Below are positions 27,444 through 35,805 of a stretch of 64,000 nt of DNA, one piece after another. The stretch covers positions 62,001-126,000 of the forward strand of contig NZ_JAENHL010000008.1 in the NCBI RefSeq assembly GCF_016595235.1, in the 5' to 3' direction. Source of the DNA: Taklimakanibacter albus. Lineage in GTDB: Bacteria; Pseudomonadota; Alphaproteobacteria; Rhizobiales; Aestuariivirgaceae. The notes under the pieces are model-generated. The model saw nothing but the letters and a program-made list of their open reading frames with translations. It was not told the origin of the DNA and did not search any database. Every line of letters starts with the position of its first letter. The stretch's first letter is position 1. The position numbers were made by a program, and so were the translations under genes.

Positions 27444-28079
27444 CTAAGCCCGCGTCTTCATCTCGTCGGCCAATTCGCCATAGCCGACGAAGCGATATTC
27501 GTAATCGAGACCGATCCGCTTGGCCGCCGCCATGGCGCGGCGCGCCAGGTCCTCGTCGCGGGTCTGGGCGATATAGACGACCTTCTTGTAGTTGCCGAAA
27601 TACATCGGGAGCAATTCGGGATGCCGATCGAGGCCCATGCCGCTCCAGATCAGCTTGTCGAAGTGGCGCGCCAGATAGTCGGTGAGGAAGAAGGAAGTGA
27701 TGTCATCGTCCTCCTTCGCCTTGAACGCGTCGTTGCCGGAGAAGAAGGCGTAGCAATGCGGACCCGGGATGCGCTCGACGCCCTCCTCTTCGAGCAGCTT
27801 GTCGAGCAGGCCACCCGTGCCGCAATCGCCATAGAGGACGAAGATGGATTTATAGCGTCCCTTATTGGCGCGGATCTTTTCGCGGATGCCGGGCACGATA
27901 TATTGCGGCGTGTTGTGCCATTTGGCCGGCAGGCAGGCGACGTCGAAAGCCTTCCAGCGATTGACCTCGATGAGATCGACGATCTCGCGCGCCAATGCCC
28001 CGCAGGCGATCAGGAGCACATGCCCCTGGCCGTTCAGGAACTCGAATTCCTCGGAAGGTTTGACATTGACGAGCGTCAT
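27444..28079 (-). CDS. DUF1638 protein
   Basis: About 211 residues from the ATG at 28079, with AAGGAT upstream; an upstream extension is not supported. Seen: HVLLIACGALAREIVDLIEVN, LPAKWHNTPQYIVPGIREKI and VLYGDCGTGGLLD, with Cys residues in CGALA, YGDCG and others that could bind a metal or a corrinoid. DUF1638 genes are commonly found with methylamine/betaine corrinoid methyltransferases. It lies 149 bp downstream of a corrinoid-protein gene on the same strand, separated by a mosaic repeat. The function of the family is unproven, and no MttB-type methyltransferase is adjacent. Confidence 0.8.
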   Translation of the reverse strand: MTLVNVKPSEEFEFLNGQGHVLLIACGALAREIVDLIEVNRWKAFDVACLPAKWHNTPQYIVPGIREKIRANKGRYKSIFVLYGDCGTGGLLDKLLEEEGVERIPGPHCYAFFSGNDAFKAKEDDDITSFFLTDYLARHFDKLIWSGMGLDRHPELLPMYFGNYKKVVYIAQTRDEDLARRAMAAAKRIGLDYEYRFVGYGELADEMKTRA

Positions 28080-28114
28080 GGACCGATCCTTGCCCCGGCC
28101 GCCCCGGGGCAAGC

Positions 28115-28222
28115 GCGGGATGCGAAAAAGTGGGCACCGGTTTTTCGCAAGAATCCCGCGCCAACTATTGAGCCGATCACGTTCATGAGTTTGGATTGCT
28201 TCAATCCAAACTCATCGTGATC
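28115..28222. repeat. Mosaic palindromic intergenic element
   Basis: Two hairpins lie end to end between the DUF1638 and corrinoid genes. The first (28115-28159) pairs GCGGGA..TGCGAAAAA with TTTTTCGCA...TCCCGC around GTGGGCACCGG. The second (28175-28222) has a perfect 14-bp stem ATGAGTTTGGATTG (28185-28198) / CAATCCAAACTCAT (28202-28215) with loop CTT, lengthened by GATCACG/CGTGATC with a small bulge. Such dyads recur in Hyphomicrobiales genomes. Confidence 0.75.
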
Positions 28223-28228
28223 TAGGGG

Positions 28229-28933
28229 TCACGCCGACGCGGCCATCTGATTGTGCTTGCGCTTCATGAAGTCCTTCGCCGTCTCGACCGCCACGGCGGC
28301 GTCACGGCAATAGGCGTCGGCACCGACGGCCTTGGCGAATTCCTCGTTCAAAGGCGCGCCGCCGACCAGCACTATGTAGTCATCGCGCATGCCTTTTTCC
28401 TTCAGCGTGTCGATGACGACTTTCATATAGGGCATGGTGGTGGTGAGCAGCGCCGACATGCCAAGGATGTCCGGCTGGTGCTCGGCGATGGCTTCCAGAT
28501 ATTTCTCGACCGGGTTGTTGATGCCGATATTGATGACCTCGAAACCGGCACCTTCCATCATCATGGCGACGAGGTTCTTGCCGATGTCGTGAATGTCGCC
28601 CTTGACGGTGCCGATCACCATCTTGCCCAGGCGCGGCGCGCCGGTCTCGGCGAGCAGCGGACGCAGGATGAACATGCCGGCCTTCATCGAATTGGCGGCC
28701 AGCAGCACTTCAGGAACGAACAGAATGCCGTCACGGAAGTCGATGCCGACGATGCGCATGCCCTCGACGAGCGCTTCGGTCAGAACCTTGTAAGGGGTCC
28801 AGCCGCGCTCCAGCAGGATATGCACGCCCTCTTCGACCTCTTCCTTGAGGCCGTCATAGAGGTCGTCGTGAATCTGCTGGGTCAGCTCCTCGTCATTCAA
28901 GGATCTGAGGTCAAGTTCGCCTTCATCGCTCAT
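28229..28933 (-). CDS. Corrinoid (cobalamin-binding) methyl-carrier protein, MttC/MtbC-like
   Basis: About 234 residues from the ATG at 28933, supported by GGGAG upstream. Seen: an N-terminal helical cap (LTQQIHDDLYDGLKEEVEEGVHILLERGWTPYKVLTEALVEGM), then the B12-binding Rossmann domain with GTVKGDIHDIGKNLV, whose DxHxxG His is the lower cobalt ligand, and VVIDTLKEKGM, VLVGGAPLNEEFAK. These proteins shuttle a methyl group between a substrate-specific methyltransferase and a second acceptor. None of the usual partners (MttB-family methyltransferase, reductive activase) is adjacent. DUF1638 follows. It is divergent from the class V aminotransferase. Confidence 0.93.
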   Translation of the reverse strand: MSDEGELDLRSLNDEELTQQIHDDLYDGLKEEVEEGVHILLERGWTPYKVLTEALVEGMRIVGIDFRDGILFVPEVLLAANSMKAGMFILRPLLAETGAPRLGKMVIGTVKGDIHDIGKNLVAMMMEGAGFEVINIGINNPVEKYLEAIAEHQPDILGMSALLTTTMPYMKVVIDTLKEKGMRDDYIVLVGGAPLNEEFAKAVGADAYCRDAAVAVETAKDFMKRKHNQMAASA

Positions 28934-29044
28934 GGGTTCAATCTCCCGGCAAGGACTTAACGGAAGCGCCTCCATTTCGCCAAAGTCGAGCAACTCTGAC
29001 GGGAAGCGCTCTAAGCCGCTCTTCTGACGTCTAAATTAGCTCAA

Positions 29045-29145
29045 GGCAAGGGTTATTCCCCGTCACCTGCGACGGGGGGAGGACGGAAACCGACAGTCTG
29101 GAAGTGGAGCCCAGGCAGTGCTATCCGAAAGCCCCCCTCCCTGCC
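29045..29145 (+). other. GC-rich region able to fold, upstream of class V aminotransferase; unassigned
   Basis: GGCAAGGG (29045-29052) can close with CCCTGCC (29139-29145). Inside, CCCCGTC (29058-29064) pairs with GACGGGG (29071-29077), CGGAAACCG forms a small hairpin, and GTCTGG pairs with CCAGGC (with one G-U) around a purine loop. The region ends 12 bp before the aminotransferase start. It matches no riboswitch consensus I know: no B12 box, no TPP or SAM core. It may be a regulatory leader or simply GC-rich spacer. Confidence 0.35.
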
Positions 29146-29157
29146 TGAGTTCTTCCC

Positions 29158-30432
29158 ATGGCCACAGCCGCTTTTTCCCTCGACAGTCTTCGTGCGCAGT
29201 TCCCGTCCCTGTCCCTCAAGGATGACGGCAAACCGCGGGTCTATTTCGACAATCCCGCCGGCACGCAAGTGCCGCAAAGGGTGATCGAGCGCACGCTCGA
29301 GGCCCTGGTGAACAAGAATGCCAATCTCGGCGGCTATTTCACCACCACGGTCGCGGCCGAGACACTGGTGAACGAGGCTCATCAGGCCATGGCCGATTTT
29401 TACCACGCCGGTTCGGCGCGGGAGATCGTCTTCGGCCAGAATATGACGACGCTGACGATGCACATGTCGCGCTGCCTGGGAAAACGCTTCAGCCCGGGCG
29501 ACGAGATCGTGCTGTCGCGCATGGACCATGACGCCAATGTGTCGCCCTGGCTGCTGCTCGCCGAAGATCGCGGCCTCACCGTGCGCTGGATGGAGTTCGA
29601 TCCCGAGACCTATGAATTTCCCGAGGATGCCCTCACCAAGGTGCTGAGCCCGAAGACCAAGCTCGTCGCCATGGGCTTCGCGTCCAACTGCACCGGCACG
29701 ATCAACGATGTGAAACACTTCGCCAAGCAGACGCATGAGGCGGGCGCCCTCTTTTATGTCGATGCGGTGCAGCTCGCGCCCCATGTCGGCATCGATGTTC
29801 GCGATCTCGGTTGCGATTTCCTGGTATCTTCGGCTTACAAATTCTTCGGCCCGCATCAGGGCATATTGTGGGGGCGTGAGGCACTGCTCGAAGAGACCTT
29901 CAGCTACAAGGTGCGCCCGGCCGGCAACGATCTGCCGCATAAATTCGAAACCGGCACCCTCAGCCACGAGGGCATGGCCGGCACGCTCGGCGCTGTCGAA
30001 TATCTGGCGAGCTTCGGCGGCAAGCCGGGCGCCTCGGGCAAGACCTACGCCCATATGTCGGAGCGTGGCGCCGCCATCCATCGCGCCTTCGATGTCTTCA
30101 CCGACTGGGAGCACCATATCTGCAATCGGCTGATTGCCGGGCTGCAGAGCGTCAAGGGCCTCCGAATCCGCGGCATCACCTCTCCCAACGCGGTGCATCG
30201 CCGGGTACCGACGGTCTCTTTCACGCTTGAAGGCCACACACCCCAGGCGCTCGCCAAAGCCTTCGCCGAGCGCAACATCTTCGTCTGGTCAGGTCACAAT
30301 TATGCGGTCGAACCGGTGACCGTGATGGGATTGATGGACAAGGGCGGCGTACTGCGCGTCGGCCTCGCCCATTACAATACGGAAGCGGAAGTTGACGGCT
30401 TCCTCGCGGCGCTCCACCAGATCAAGGGTTGA
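29158..30432 (+). CDS. Class V aminotransferase, cysteine desulfurase-like
   Basis: 424 residues, PLP fold type I. Seen: RVYFDNPAGTQVPQRVIE, IVFGQNMTTLTMHMSR, DHDANVSPWLLLAE, VDAVQLAPHVGIDVRDLGCDF with the PLP-N1 Asp, and SSAYKFFGPHQG carrying the PLP Lys, then the late KFETGTLSHEGMAGTLGAVEYL. This is the pattern of the cysteine desulfurase-like proteins related to isopenicillin-N epimerase and kynureninase, rather than of NifS/IscS, because no catalytic Cys loop is obvious. The reaction is unknown. It is divergent from the corrinoid gene, with a foldable GC-rich leader immediately upstream. No strong ribosome site is visible. Confidence 0.85.
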   Translation: MATAAFSLDSLRAQFPSLSLKDDGKPRVYFDNPAGTQVPQRVIERTLEALVNKNANLGGYFTTTVAAETLVNEAHQAMADFYHAGSAREIVFGQNMTTLTMHMSRCLGKRFSPGDEIVLSRMDHDANVSPWLLLAEDRGLTVRWMEFDPETYEFPEDALTKVLSPKTKLVAMGFASNCTGTINDVKHFAKQTHEAGALFYVDAVQLAPHVGIDVRDLGCDFLVSSAYKFFGPHQGILWGREALLEETFSYKVRPAGNDLPHKFETGTLSHEGMAGTLGAVEYLASFGGKPGASGKTYAHMSERGAAIHRAFDVFTDWEHHICNRLIAGLQSVKGLRIRGITSPNAVHRRVPTVSFTLEGHTPQALAKAFAERNIFVWSGHNYAVEPVTVMGLMDKGGVLRVGLAHYNTEAEVDGFLAALHQIKG

Positions 30433-30507
30433 GAGCGGAATAAGTCTCGTCCTCAAGCGTCATTAGGCGTACCCTTTCAACGCCTGTGATCAGCTGGGAA
30501 CCGTCAC

Positions 30508-31314
30508 ATGAGCGAGACTGCGCTCAATCCGCCTTTGTCACCCTGGGTGAGAGTGTTCACCGGAGCGGCGCTCATCGTCCTCATCGCCGGGCCGCTGCTG
30601 CTCTTCGCACCACAAGTGATCGTGCCGCGCTGGCCCTGGGCCATCGCGCCCTTCAATGCGCGCTTTCTGGGCGCCGTGTATTGCGCCGAGCTCGGCGCCC
30701 TGGCGGTGCTGTTTCTCGACAATCGCTGGTCGCCCGGACGCGCCAGCTTCGTCGTGGCCTTCGTCTTCACCTTCGTGGTCACCATAGCCTCACTGATCCA
30801 TCTGCCGGCCTTCGTTGGCGCGCGCCGCATCGCCCTGTGGTTCGTTCTCTATGTCGGCTATGCCGCGCTCAGCGGTGGGGCGTTGCTGCTCTATCGCCAA
30901 TTGCCCAAGGTCTCTGCTCTGGCGGTGAGCGACCGTTTCAGGAGCACGCTGCAGGTGGCCGGCGCGGTGATGACGCTCTACGGCGTGGCCTTGTTCGTTG
31001 CGCCCGGCATCGCCGCGGGCTTCTGGCCCTGGGCTATCGATGCGATGCACGGCCAGATCTACAGTGCCGTCTTCCTGGCCCCGGGGCTCGGCACCTTGCT
31101 CCTAGGTCGATCGGCGGCGCGCGAGGAATGCCTGGTCGGCGGCGTCTTCAATGCCGGGCTCGGCTTCTTTGCTCTGGTCGGCTTCGCGCTCGCGCAGGCG
31201 CAGACCGGCCGCGCTAATCTCGCAAGCCCCGCCACCTGGGCGTGGCTCTTGATCTTCGCAGTACTGCTGGCGATCGGTATCGCGATGATCAGGGCGTCGC
31301 GGGCGAAATCCTGA
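30508..31314 (+). CDS. Internally duplicated membrane protein of unknown function
   Basis: 268 residues with about eight hydrophobic spans. The two halves resemble each other: near residue 43 is PRWPWAIAPFNARFLGAVYCAELGAL and near residue 173 is GFWPWAIDAMHGQIYSAVFLAPGLGTL, each preceded by one span and followed by two or three. This suggests an ancient tandem duplication of a four-helix unit. No family is recognised, and no charged transport signature stands out. The gene overlaps the convergent PQQ-type dehydrogenase by 26 bp. The start ATG at 30508 is 76 bp after the aminotransferase stop. Confidence 0.75.
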   Translation: MSETALNPPLSPWVRVFTGAALIVLIAGPLLLFAPQVIVPRWPWAIAPFNARFLGAVYCAELGALAVLFLDNRWSPGRASFVVAFVFTFVVTIASLIHLPAFVGARRIALWFVLYVGYAALSGGALLLYRQLPKVSALAVSDRFRSTLQVAGAVMTLYGVALFVAPGIAAGFWPWAIDAMHGQIYSAVFLAPGLGTLLLGRSAAREECLVGGVFNAGLGFFALVGFALAQAQTGRANLASPATWAWLLIFAVLLAIGIAMIRASRAKS

Positions 31315-32422
31315 GGATCTGCCCGTCGCTCGCATCGGTCACAACATACAGCGCCCCGTCAGGGCCCTGCGCCACGTCGCGGATGCGCATGCCCAACTCC
31401 TTCAGTAGGCGCTCCTCATGCGTGACCTTGGCGCCATCGAGCTCGAGCCGCACCAGCGCCTCGGCGCGCAAGCCGCCGACGAAGAGATTGCCCTTCCATT
31501 GCGGGAAGCTGTCGCCGGTATAAAAGGCCATGCCTGAGGGCGCGATGACCGGCGTCCATTGATAGATGGGGTTCTCCATGCCGGGCGCTTCACTTTTGCC
31601 GCTGCCGACCGGCGTGCCGTCATAATTCACGCCATAGGAGACGACGGGCCAGCCGTAATTCTTGCCGGGCTCCGGCAGATTGATCTCATCTCCCCCCATA
31701 GGCCCGTGCTCGATCTCCCACAGCGCGCCGGTCGCGGGATTGATGGCGGCGGCTTGTGGATTGCGGTGGCCATAGGACCAGATCTCCGGGAGCGCGTCCT
31801 CCTTGCCGACGAAGGGATTGTCCTTCGGCACTGAGCCGTCCTCCATCAGGCGCACGACCTTGCCCAGATGCGAATCGAGCTCCTGCGCCTGGCTGCGGAA
31901 TTTCTCGGCCGAACGCTCACCCAAGGTGACGAAGAGATGGCCCTTACCATCGAAGACGAGGCGGCTGCCGAAATGCAAGTTGCTGCGCACTTTCGGCTTC
32001 TGCGAGAAAATCACCTTGACGTCGTCGAGCGCCTTGCCGTCGGCGCTCAGCCTGCCGCGCGCCACAGCGGTCGAATTGCCGCCTTTGCCGGCTTCCGAAA
32101 AGCTCCAATAGATGAGCCGGTTCTGAGCGAAATCAGGATGGACGGCGACATCGAGGAGACCGCCCTGCCCGCCGACATCGACACCGGGCACACCTTTGAT
32201 CGCGGCACTCTTCTTGCCGTCAGGCGAGACGATCCGCATCCGGCCGCCGCGCTCCGTCACGATCATGCGCTTGTCGGGCAGGAAATCGATAGCCCATGGC
32301 CGCGCCAGCCCATCGGCGATGATATCGACGGAGATGTCACCCTTCTCGGTTTTGAAGGTCGCGGCCTCGACATCGGGCGTCAAGATCAAGACGCCCAATG
32401 CTAACGTAACGACAAACCGCAT
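31289..32422 (-). CDS. PQQ-dependent sugar dehydrogenase, YliI/aldose dehydrogenase type
   Basis: About 377 residues from the ATG at 32422, chosen because GGAGAG lies six bases upstream and it begins a signal peptide (MRFVVTLALGVLILTPDVEA). Secreted to the periplasm. Seen: GSDH beta-propeller motifs RPWAIDFLPDKRMIVTERGG, GGQGGLLDVAVHPDF, LFVTLGER, WSYGHRNPQAAAINP, PSGMAFYTG and RDVAQGPDGALYVVTD. Members oxidise aldoses at C1 to lactones using PQQ and pass electrons to the respiratory chain. Its stop lies within the convergent membrane-protein gene. It follows the class III aminotransferase by 62 bp in the same direction and may be the last gene of the ABC operon. Confidence 0.88.
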   Translation of the reverse strand: MRFVVTLALGVLILTPDVEAATFKTEKGDISVDIIADGLARPWAIDFLPDKRMIVTERGGRMRIVSPDGKKSAAIKGVPGVDVGGQGGLLDVAVHPDFAQNRLIYWSFSEAGKGGNSTAVARGRLSADGKALDDVKVIFSQKPKVRSNLHFGSRLVFDGKGHLFVTLGERSAEKFRSQAQELDSHLGKVVRLMEDGSVPKDNPFVGKEDALPEIWSYGHRNPQAAAINPATGALWEIEHGPMGGDEINLPEPGKNYGWPVVSYGVNYDGTPVGSGKSEAPGMENPIYQWTPVIAPSGMAFYTGDSFPQWKGNLFVGGLRAEALVRLELDGAKVTHEERLLKELGMRIRDVAQGPDGALYVVTDASDGQILRISPATP

Positions 32423-32484
32423 CACCATCTCTCCAGAAGGACTCAGATTCAGGAAAGATAGGAGATGCGGCTTTGGTTCCCAAG

Positions 32485-33867
32485 TCACCGAACTGTGAGC
32501 CGGCCTTCAAGCACCTTCAGGCTCGTCTCGCAGCGTTCGGCGATCTGATCGATATCCTTCTCGGTGACGATCAGCGGCGGCGAGAAGCCCAGCGTGTCGC
32601 CCATGCAGCGGCCGATCAGGCCATGCTCATAGGCGATCTGGTCGAAGGTGAGTCCCACCTGCAACGCCGGATCGAAGGGCGTGCGGGTGGCGCGGTCGGC
32701 GACAAGCTCGATGCCGAGCATGAGGCCGGCGCCGCGGACATCGCCGATCATCGGATAGCGCTGCGCCATCGAGTCGAAATGCCATTTCAGCCGCGCGCCC
32801 ATCTTGCGGACATGCTCGACGACATTCATCTCGTTGTAGATCTTGATCGTCTCGAGCGCCACGGCGACGCCGACCGGATGGCCGGAATTGGTGAAGCCAT
32901 GGCCGAAGGAGCCGCCCTGCTTGTTGAACGCATTGACGGCGTCATAAATCTCCGGCGCCAGCACGACGGCCGAGATCGGGAAATAGGACGAGGACAGGCC
33001 CTTGGCGAGCGCCATCATATGCGGCTTCATGCCGACCGTGTCCTTGCCGAACCAGTTGCCCGTGCGGCCGAAGCCGCAGACGATCTCATCACCGAGACAG
33101 AGGATGTCATATTTGGCGAGCACCACCTCGATCTTGGCGAAGTATGATTTGGGCGGCACGATGATGCCGCCGCCGGCATTGATCGGCTCGGCGATGAAGG
33201 CGGCGATTGTGTCGGGGCCTTCGCGCAGGATCAGCCTCTCGAGCTCAAGCGCCAGACGGTCGGCGAACTCGTCCTCGCTTTCGCCGTCCAGCATGCCGCG
33301 ATAAGGATCGGGACACAACGTGTGCAGGAAGCCCGGTATGGGCAGGCCGAATTCGCGATGCATGAAGGTGAGGCCGCACATCGAGGCCGCCGCGATCGTC
33401 GAGCCGTGGAAGGCGCGGTCGCGGGCGATCACTTTGCGCTTGGTCGGCTTGCCGCGCACCGTGTGATAGACCCAGGCCAGCTTCACCATCGTTTCGTTCG
33501 CTTCCGAGCCGGAGGTGGCAAAATAAGCCTTGCCGCCCTTCATGCCGGTCAGGTCGACCAGCGTTTCGGCGAGATTGGTCGCCGGCTCGTGGGTTCGGTT
33601 GAAGAAGGTGTGGTAGAAACCAAGCTCGGAATACTGCCGGTTGGCCGCCGCCGCGAGCCGCTCATTGTTGAAACCGAGCGAGGCGCACCACAAGCCCGCC
33701 ATGGCATCAATGTAAGACTTGCCGGCATCGTCGAAGACATGGATGCCCTCTCCCTTCGTGATGATCACCGGCCCCTTTTCCTCGAAACGCTTGGGGTTGG
33801 TCTGTGAATGGAGATGGCTGGCGACATCGCGCCCGGCGACGGAATTGGGCTTGAAATGCTGGTTCAT
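32485..33867 (-). CDS. Class III aminotransferase (omega-amino acid/putrescine/taurine-pyruvate type)
   Basis: 460 residues, PLP fold I. Seen: GEGIHVFDDAGKSYIDAMAGLWCASLGF, FATSGSEANETMVKLAWVYH, ARDRAFHGSTIAAASMCG, CLGDEIVCGFGRTG, and ALAKGLSSSYFPISAVV with the PLP Lys. These enzymes move an omega-amino group from amines such as beta-alanine, putrescine or taurine to pyruvate. AAGGAAAGG precedes the ATG. The gene is 23 bp after the ABC ATPase in an apparent six-gene operon, so it likely metabolises the imported amine. A taurine-pyruvate aminotransferase would fit the sulfonate genes at the other end of the window, but the motif pattern does not decide this. Confidence 0.88.
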   Translation of the reverse strand: MNQHFKPNSVAGRDVASHLHSQTNPKRFEEKGPVIITKGEGIHVFDDAGKSYIDAMAGLWCASLGFNNERLAAAANRQYSELGFYHTFFNRTHEPATNLAETLVDLTGMKGGKAYFATSGSEANETMVKLAWVYHTVRGKPTKRKVIARDRAFHGSTIAAASMCGLTFMHREFGLPIPGFLHTLCPDPYRGMLDGESEDEFADRLALELERLILREGPDTIAAFIAEPINAGGGIIVPPKSYFAKIEVVLAKYDILCLGDEIVCGFGRTGNWFGKDTVGMKPHMMALAKGLSSSYFPISAVVLAPEIYDAVNAFNKQGGSFGHGFTNSGHPVGVAVALETIKIYNEMNVVEHVRKMGARLKWHFDSMAQRYPMIGDVRGAGLMLGIELVADRATRTPFDPALQVGLTFDQIAYEHGLIGRCMGDTLGFSPPLIVTEKDIDQIAERCETSLKVLEGRLTVR

Positions 33868-33890
33868 GGCTGTGGCCTTTCCTTGGCAAA

Positions 33891-34949
33891 TTAGTGTGAG
33901 AGACGTTCGCCGCTCTGGCGATCGAAAATGAGAAGATGGCGGCTGTCGATCGCCGCCTTGACCGGCATGCCAGAATTGAGCCGCACGAAGCCGGGAAGGC
34001 TCGCGAGCAGCGTGCCGCCTTCCCAGTCTAGAGTTACATGGGTGGTGGGTCCGACCGGCTGCACCAGGCGCACGGTGGCCGGGATGCCGCTGTCGCCGAG
34101 CGCCACATATTCGGGCCTGATCCCGAAATCGACCGGACGGCCGGGTGCGAGCCCTGCTCCGGTTGGGAGCGGAATGGCCGCAGCGCCCACCTTGATCGCG
34201 CCATCCGCGCCGATCTCACCCGCCGCCAGCTCGATGCGCGGGCTGCCGATGAAGGTCGCCACATAACGCGTGGCCGGCCGCGCATAGATTTCTTCCGGCG
34301 TGCCGAGCTGCTCGATGCGTCCGCCATTCATTACCGCGATACGATCCGAGATCGACATTGCCTCTTCCTGGTCATGGGTGACGAAGATCGAGGTCACGCC
34401 GAGGCGCTGATGCAGCTCCTTCACCTCGGCGCGCATCTTGAGGCGCAGATTAGCGTCGAGATTGGAGAAAGGCTCGTCGAAGAGGAAATATCTGGGCTCG
34501 CGAACGAGCGCGCGGCCGATGGCGACACGCTGCTGCTGGCCGCCAGACAGTTGCGCCGGCAGGCGCTCGAGCATGGTGGAAAGCTCAAGCGCGGCGGCGA
34601 CCTTCTCGACGCGTTCCTTGATCTCGGACGACGGAACCCCGCGCATCTTCAAGGTGAAGCTGATATTGCGGGCGACCGTCATATGCGGATAAAGCGCATA
34701 GTTCTGGAACACCATGGCGACGTCGCGCTCGACGGGCGAAAGCTCATTGACACGCCGGCCGCCCATCAAGATGTCGCCCGAGCTCGCATCCTCGAGCCCC
34801 GCCACCATGTTGAGCGTCGTGGTCTTGCCGCAGCCCGAGGCGCCGAGCAGTGTCACGAACTCGCCTTCGGCAATGGCCAGATTGACATCCCGGCAGGCGG
34901 TGTAGTTGCCGAAGGTCTTCGAGACATTGCGGATTTCAATGGCGGTCAT
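33891..34949 (-). CDS. Sugar-type ABC transporter ATPase (MalK/UgpC family)
   Basis: 352 residues. Seen: Walker A GASGCGKTT, signature LSGGQQQRVAIGRALV, Walker B YFLFDEPFSNLD and switch IFVTHDQEEAMSISDRIAVM, plus a C-terminal OB-like regulatory domain (VDFGIRPEYVAL) typical of MalK-type proteins. It is the ATPase for the two permeases encoded upstream in the operon, eight bases away. MalK-family ATPases are known to serve several importers, so it could also power the ATPase-less polyamine importer at 3313-6138; that is speculative. Confidence 0.92.
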   Translation of the reverse strand: MTAIEIRNVSKTFGNYTACRDVNLAIAEGEFVTLLGASGCGKTTTLNMVAGLEDASSGDILMGGRRVNELSPVERDVAMVFQNYALYPHMTVARNISFTLKMRGVPSSEIKERVEKVAAALELSTMLERLPAQLSGGQQQRVAIGRALVREPRYFLFDEPFSNLDANLRLKMRAEVKELHQRLGVTSIFVTHDQEEAMSISDRIAVMNGGRIEQLGTPEEIYARPATRYVATFIGSPRIELAAGEIGADGAIKVGAAAIPLPTGAGLAPGRPVDFGIRPEYVALGDSGIPATVRLVQPVGPTTHVTLDWEGGTLLASLPGFVRLNSGMPVKAAIDSRHLLIFDRQSGERLSH

Positions 34950-34956
34950 TCGGGCC

Positions 34957-35805
34957 TCACCCCTTCATCATGCCGTCCGCGAAGCCGCGGATGATCTGGT
35001 TGCGGAACAGGACGGCAAGCAGGATGACCGGCGCCACGCTGATGACGGCGGCGGCCATCATCTGTCCGAAAACGGTCTGATATTGTCCGGCGAATTGCGC
35101 GATCACCAAAGGCACGGTCTGCGCCTGCTGGCGCGTCAGGATCAGCGCGAAGAAAAACTCGTTCCACGCCTCGACGAAGGCGAAGACGGCGGCGGCGCTC
35201 AAAGGCGGCAGGGAAATCGGCAGCACGATGTACCAGAAGGTGGCGAAAATGCCCGCACCATCGACGGCCGCCGCCTTCTCGATGCCGGAAGGAATACCGA
35301 GGAAGAAACCGCGCAGGATCCAGATGACGATGGGCAGGTTGAAGGAGAGATAGACGACGCCCAGCGACAGGACATTGTCGATAAGGCCGAGCTTGCTGAT
35401 CACGATGAAGAGCGGGATGGCAATGGCGATGCCGGGCAACATCTGGGTGGCGAGGATGAGGAAGGCGATGCCATTGGCGCGCGGCACCGGCAGACGGGCG
35501 AGCGCATAGGCGGCCGGCGCGCCGAGCACCAGCGCCAGCGCGGTCGAGAACAGCGACACGATCAGTGAATTGGCGATACCGCGGCCGAGCGCCGCCGCGG
35601 CGGCGAGAACGGTCGAGAAATTCTCCAAGGTGAAATTCTGCGGCGAGAGATCCGGTGGTTGTGCGATCAGCGCCTTCTGCTCAAGCAGGCTCGAAATGAT
35701 GAGCCAGAGGACCGGCGCTGCGGACCAGAAGGTGAAGAGTGCCAGCCCGACCAGGATCACGGTCTTGCGCAGCGGTCCACCTTCCCGAAGCCTTGCAAAG
35801 CTCAT
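34957..35805 (-). CDS. Sugar-type ABC permease (MalG/UgpE family)
   Basis: 282 residues from the ATG at 35805, which overlaps the stop of the partner permease by four bases (ATGA). About six membrane spans. The EAA loop is seen as EKAAAVDGAGIFATFWYIVLPISLPPL. The first span follows the N-terminal basic cap (MSFARLREGGPLRKT), and the N-terminal periplasmic loop contains LSPQNFTLENF, common in MalG-type subunits. It pairs with the MalF-type permease. Confidence 0.9.
   Translation of the reverse strand: MSFARLREGGPLRKTVILVGLALFTFWSAAPVLWLIISSLLEQKALIAQPPDLSPQNFTLENFSTVLAAAAALGRGIANSLIVSLFSTALALVLGAPAAYALARLPVPRANGIAFLILATQMLPGIAIAIPLFIVISKLGLIDNVLSLGVVYLSFNLPIVIWILRGFFLGIPSGIEKAAAVDGAGIFATFWYIVLPISLPPLSAAAVFAFVEAWNEFFFALILTRQQAQTVPLVIAQFAGQYQTVFGQMMAAAVISVAPVILLAVLFRNQIIRGFADGMMKG

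Noticed and set aside
28934-29157. Cobalamin riboswitch upstream of the corrinoid protein
   Set aside because: I looked on both strands for the B12-box pattern and the CCCCGC core and found neither.
33891-34949. The missing ATPase of the polyamine importer
   Set aside because: It is embedded in another importer's operon 28 kb away; sharing is possible but not supported by anything in the sequence.
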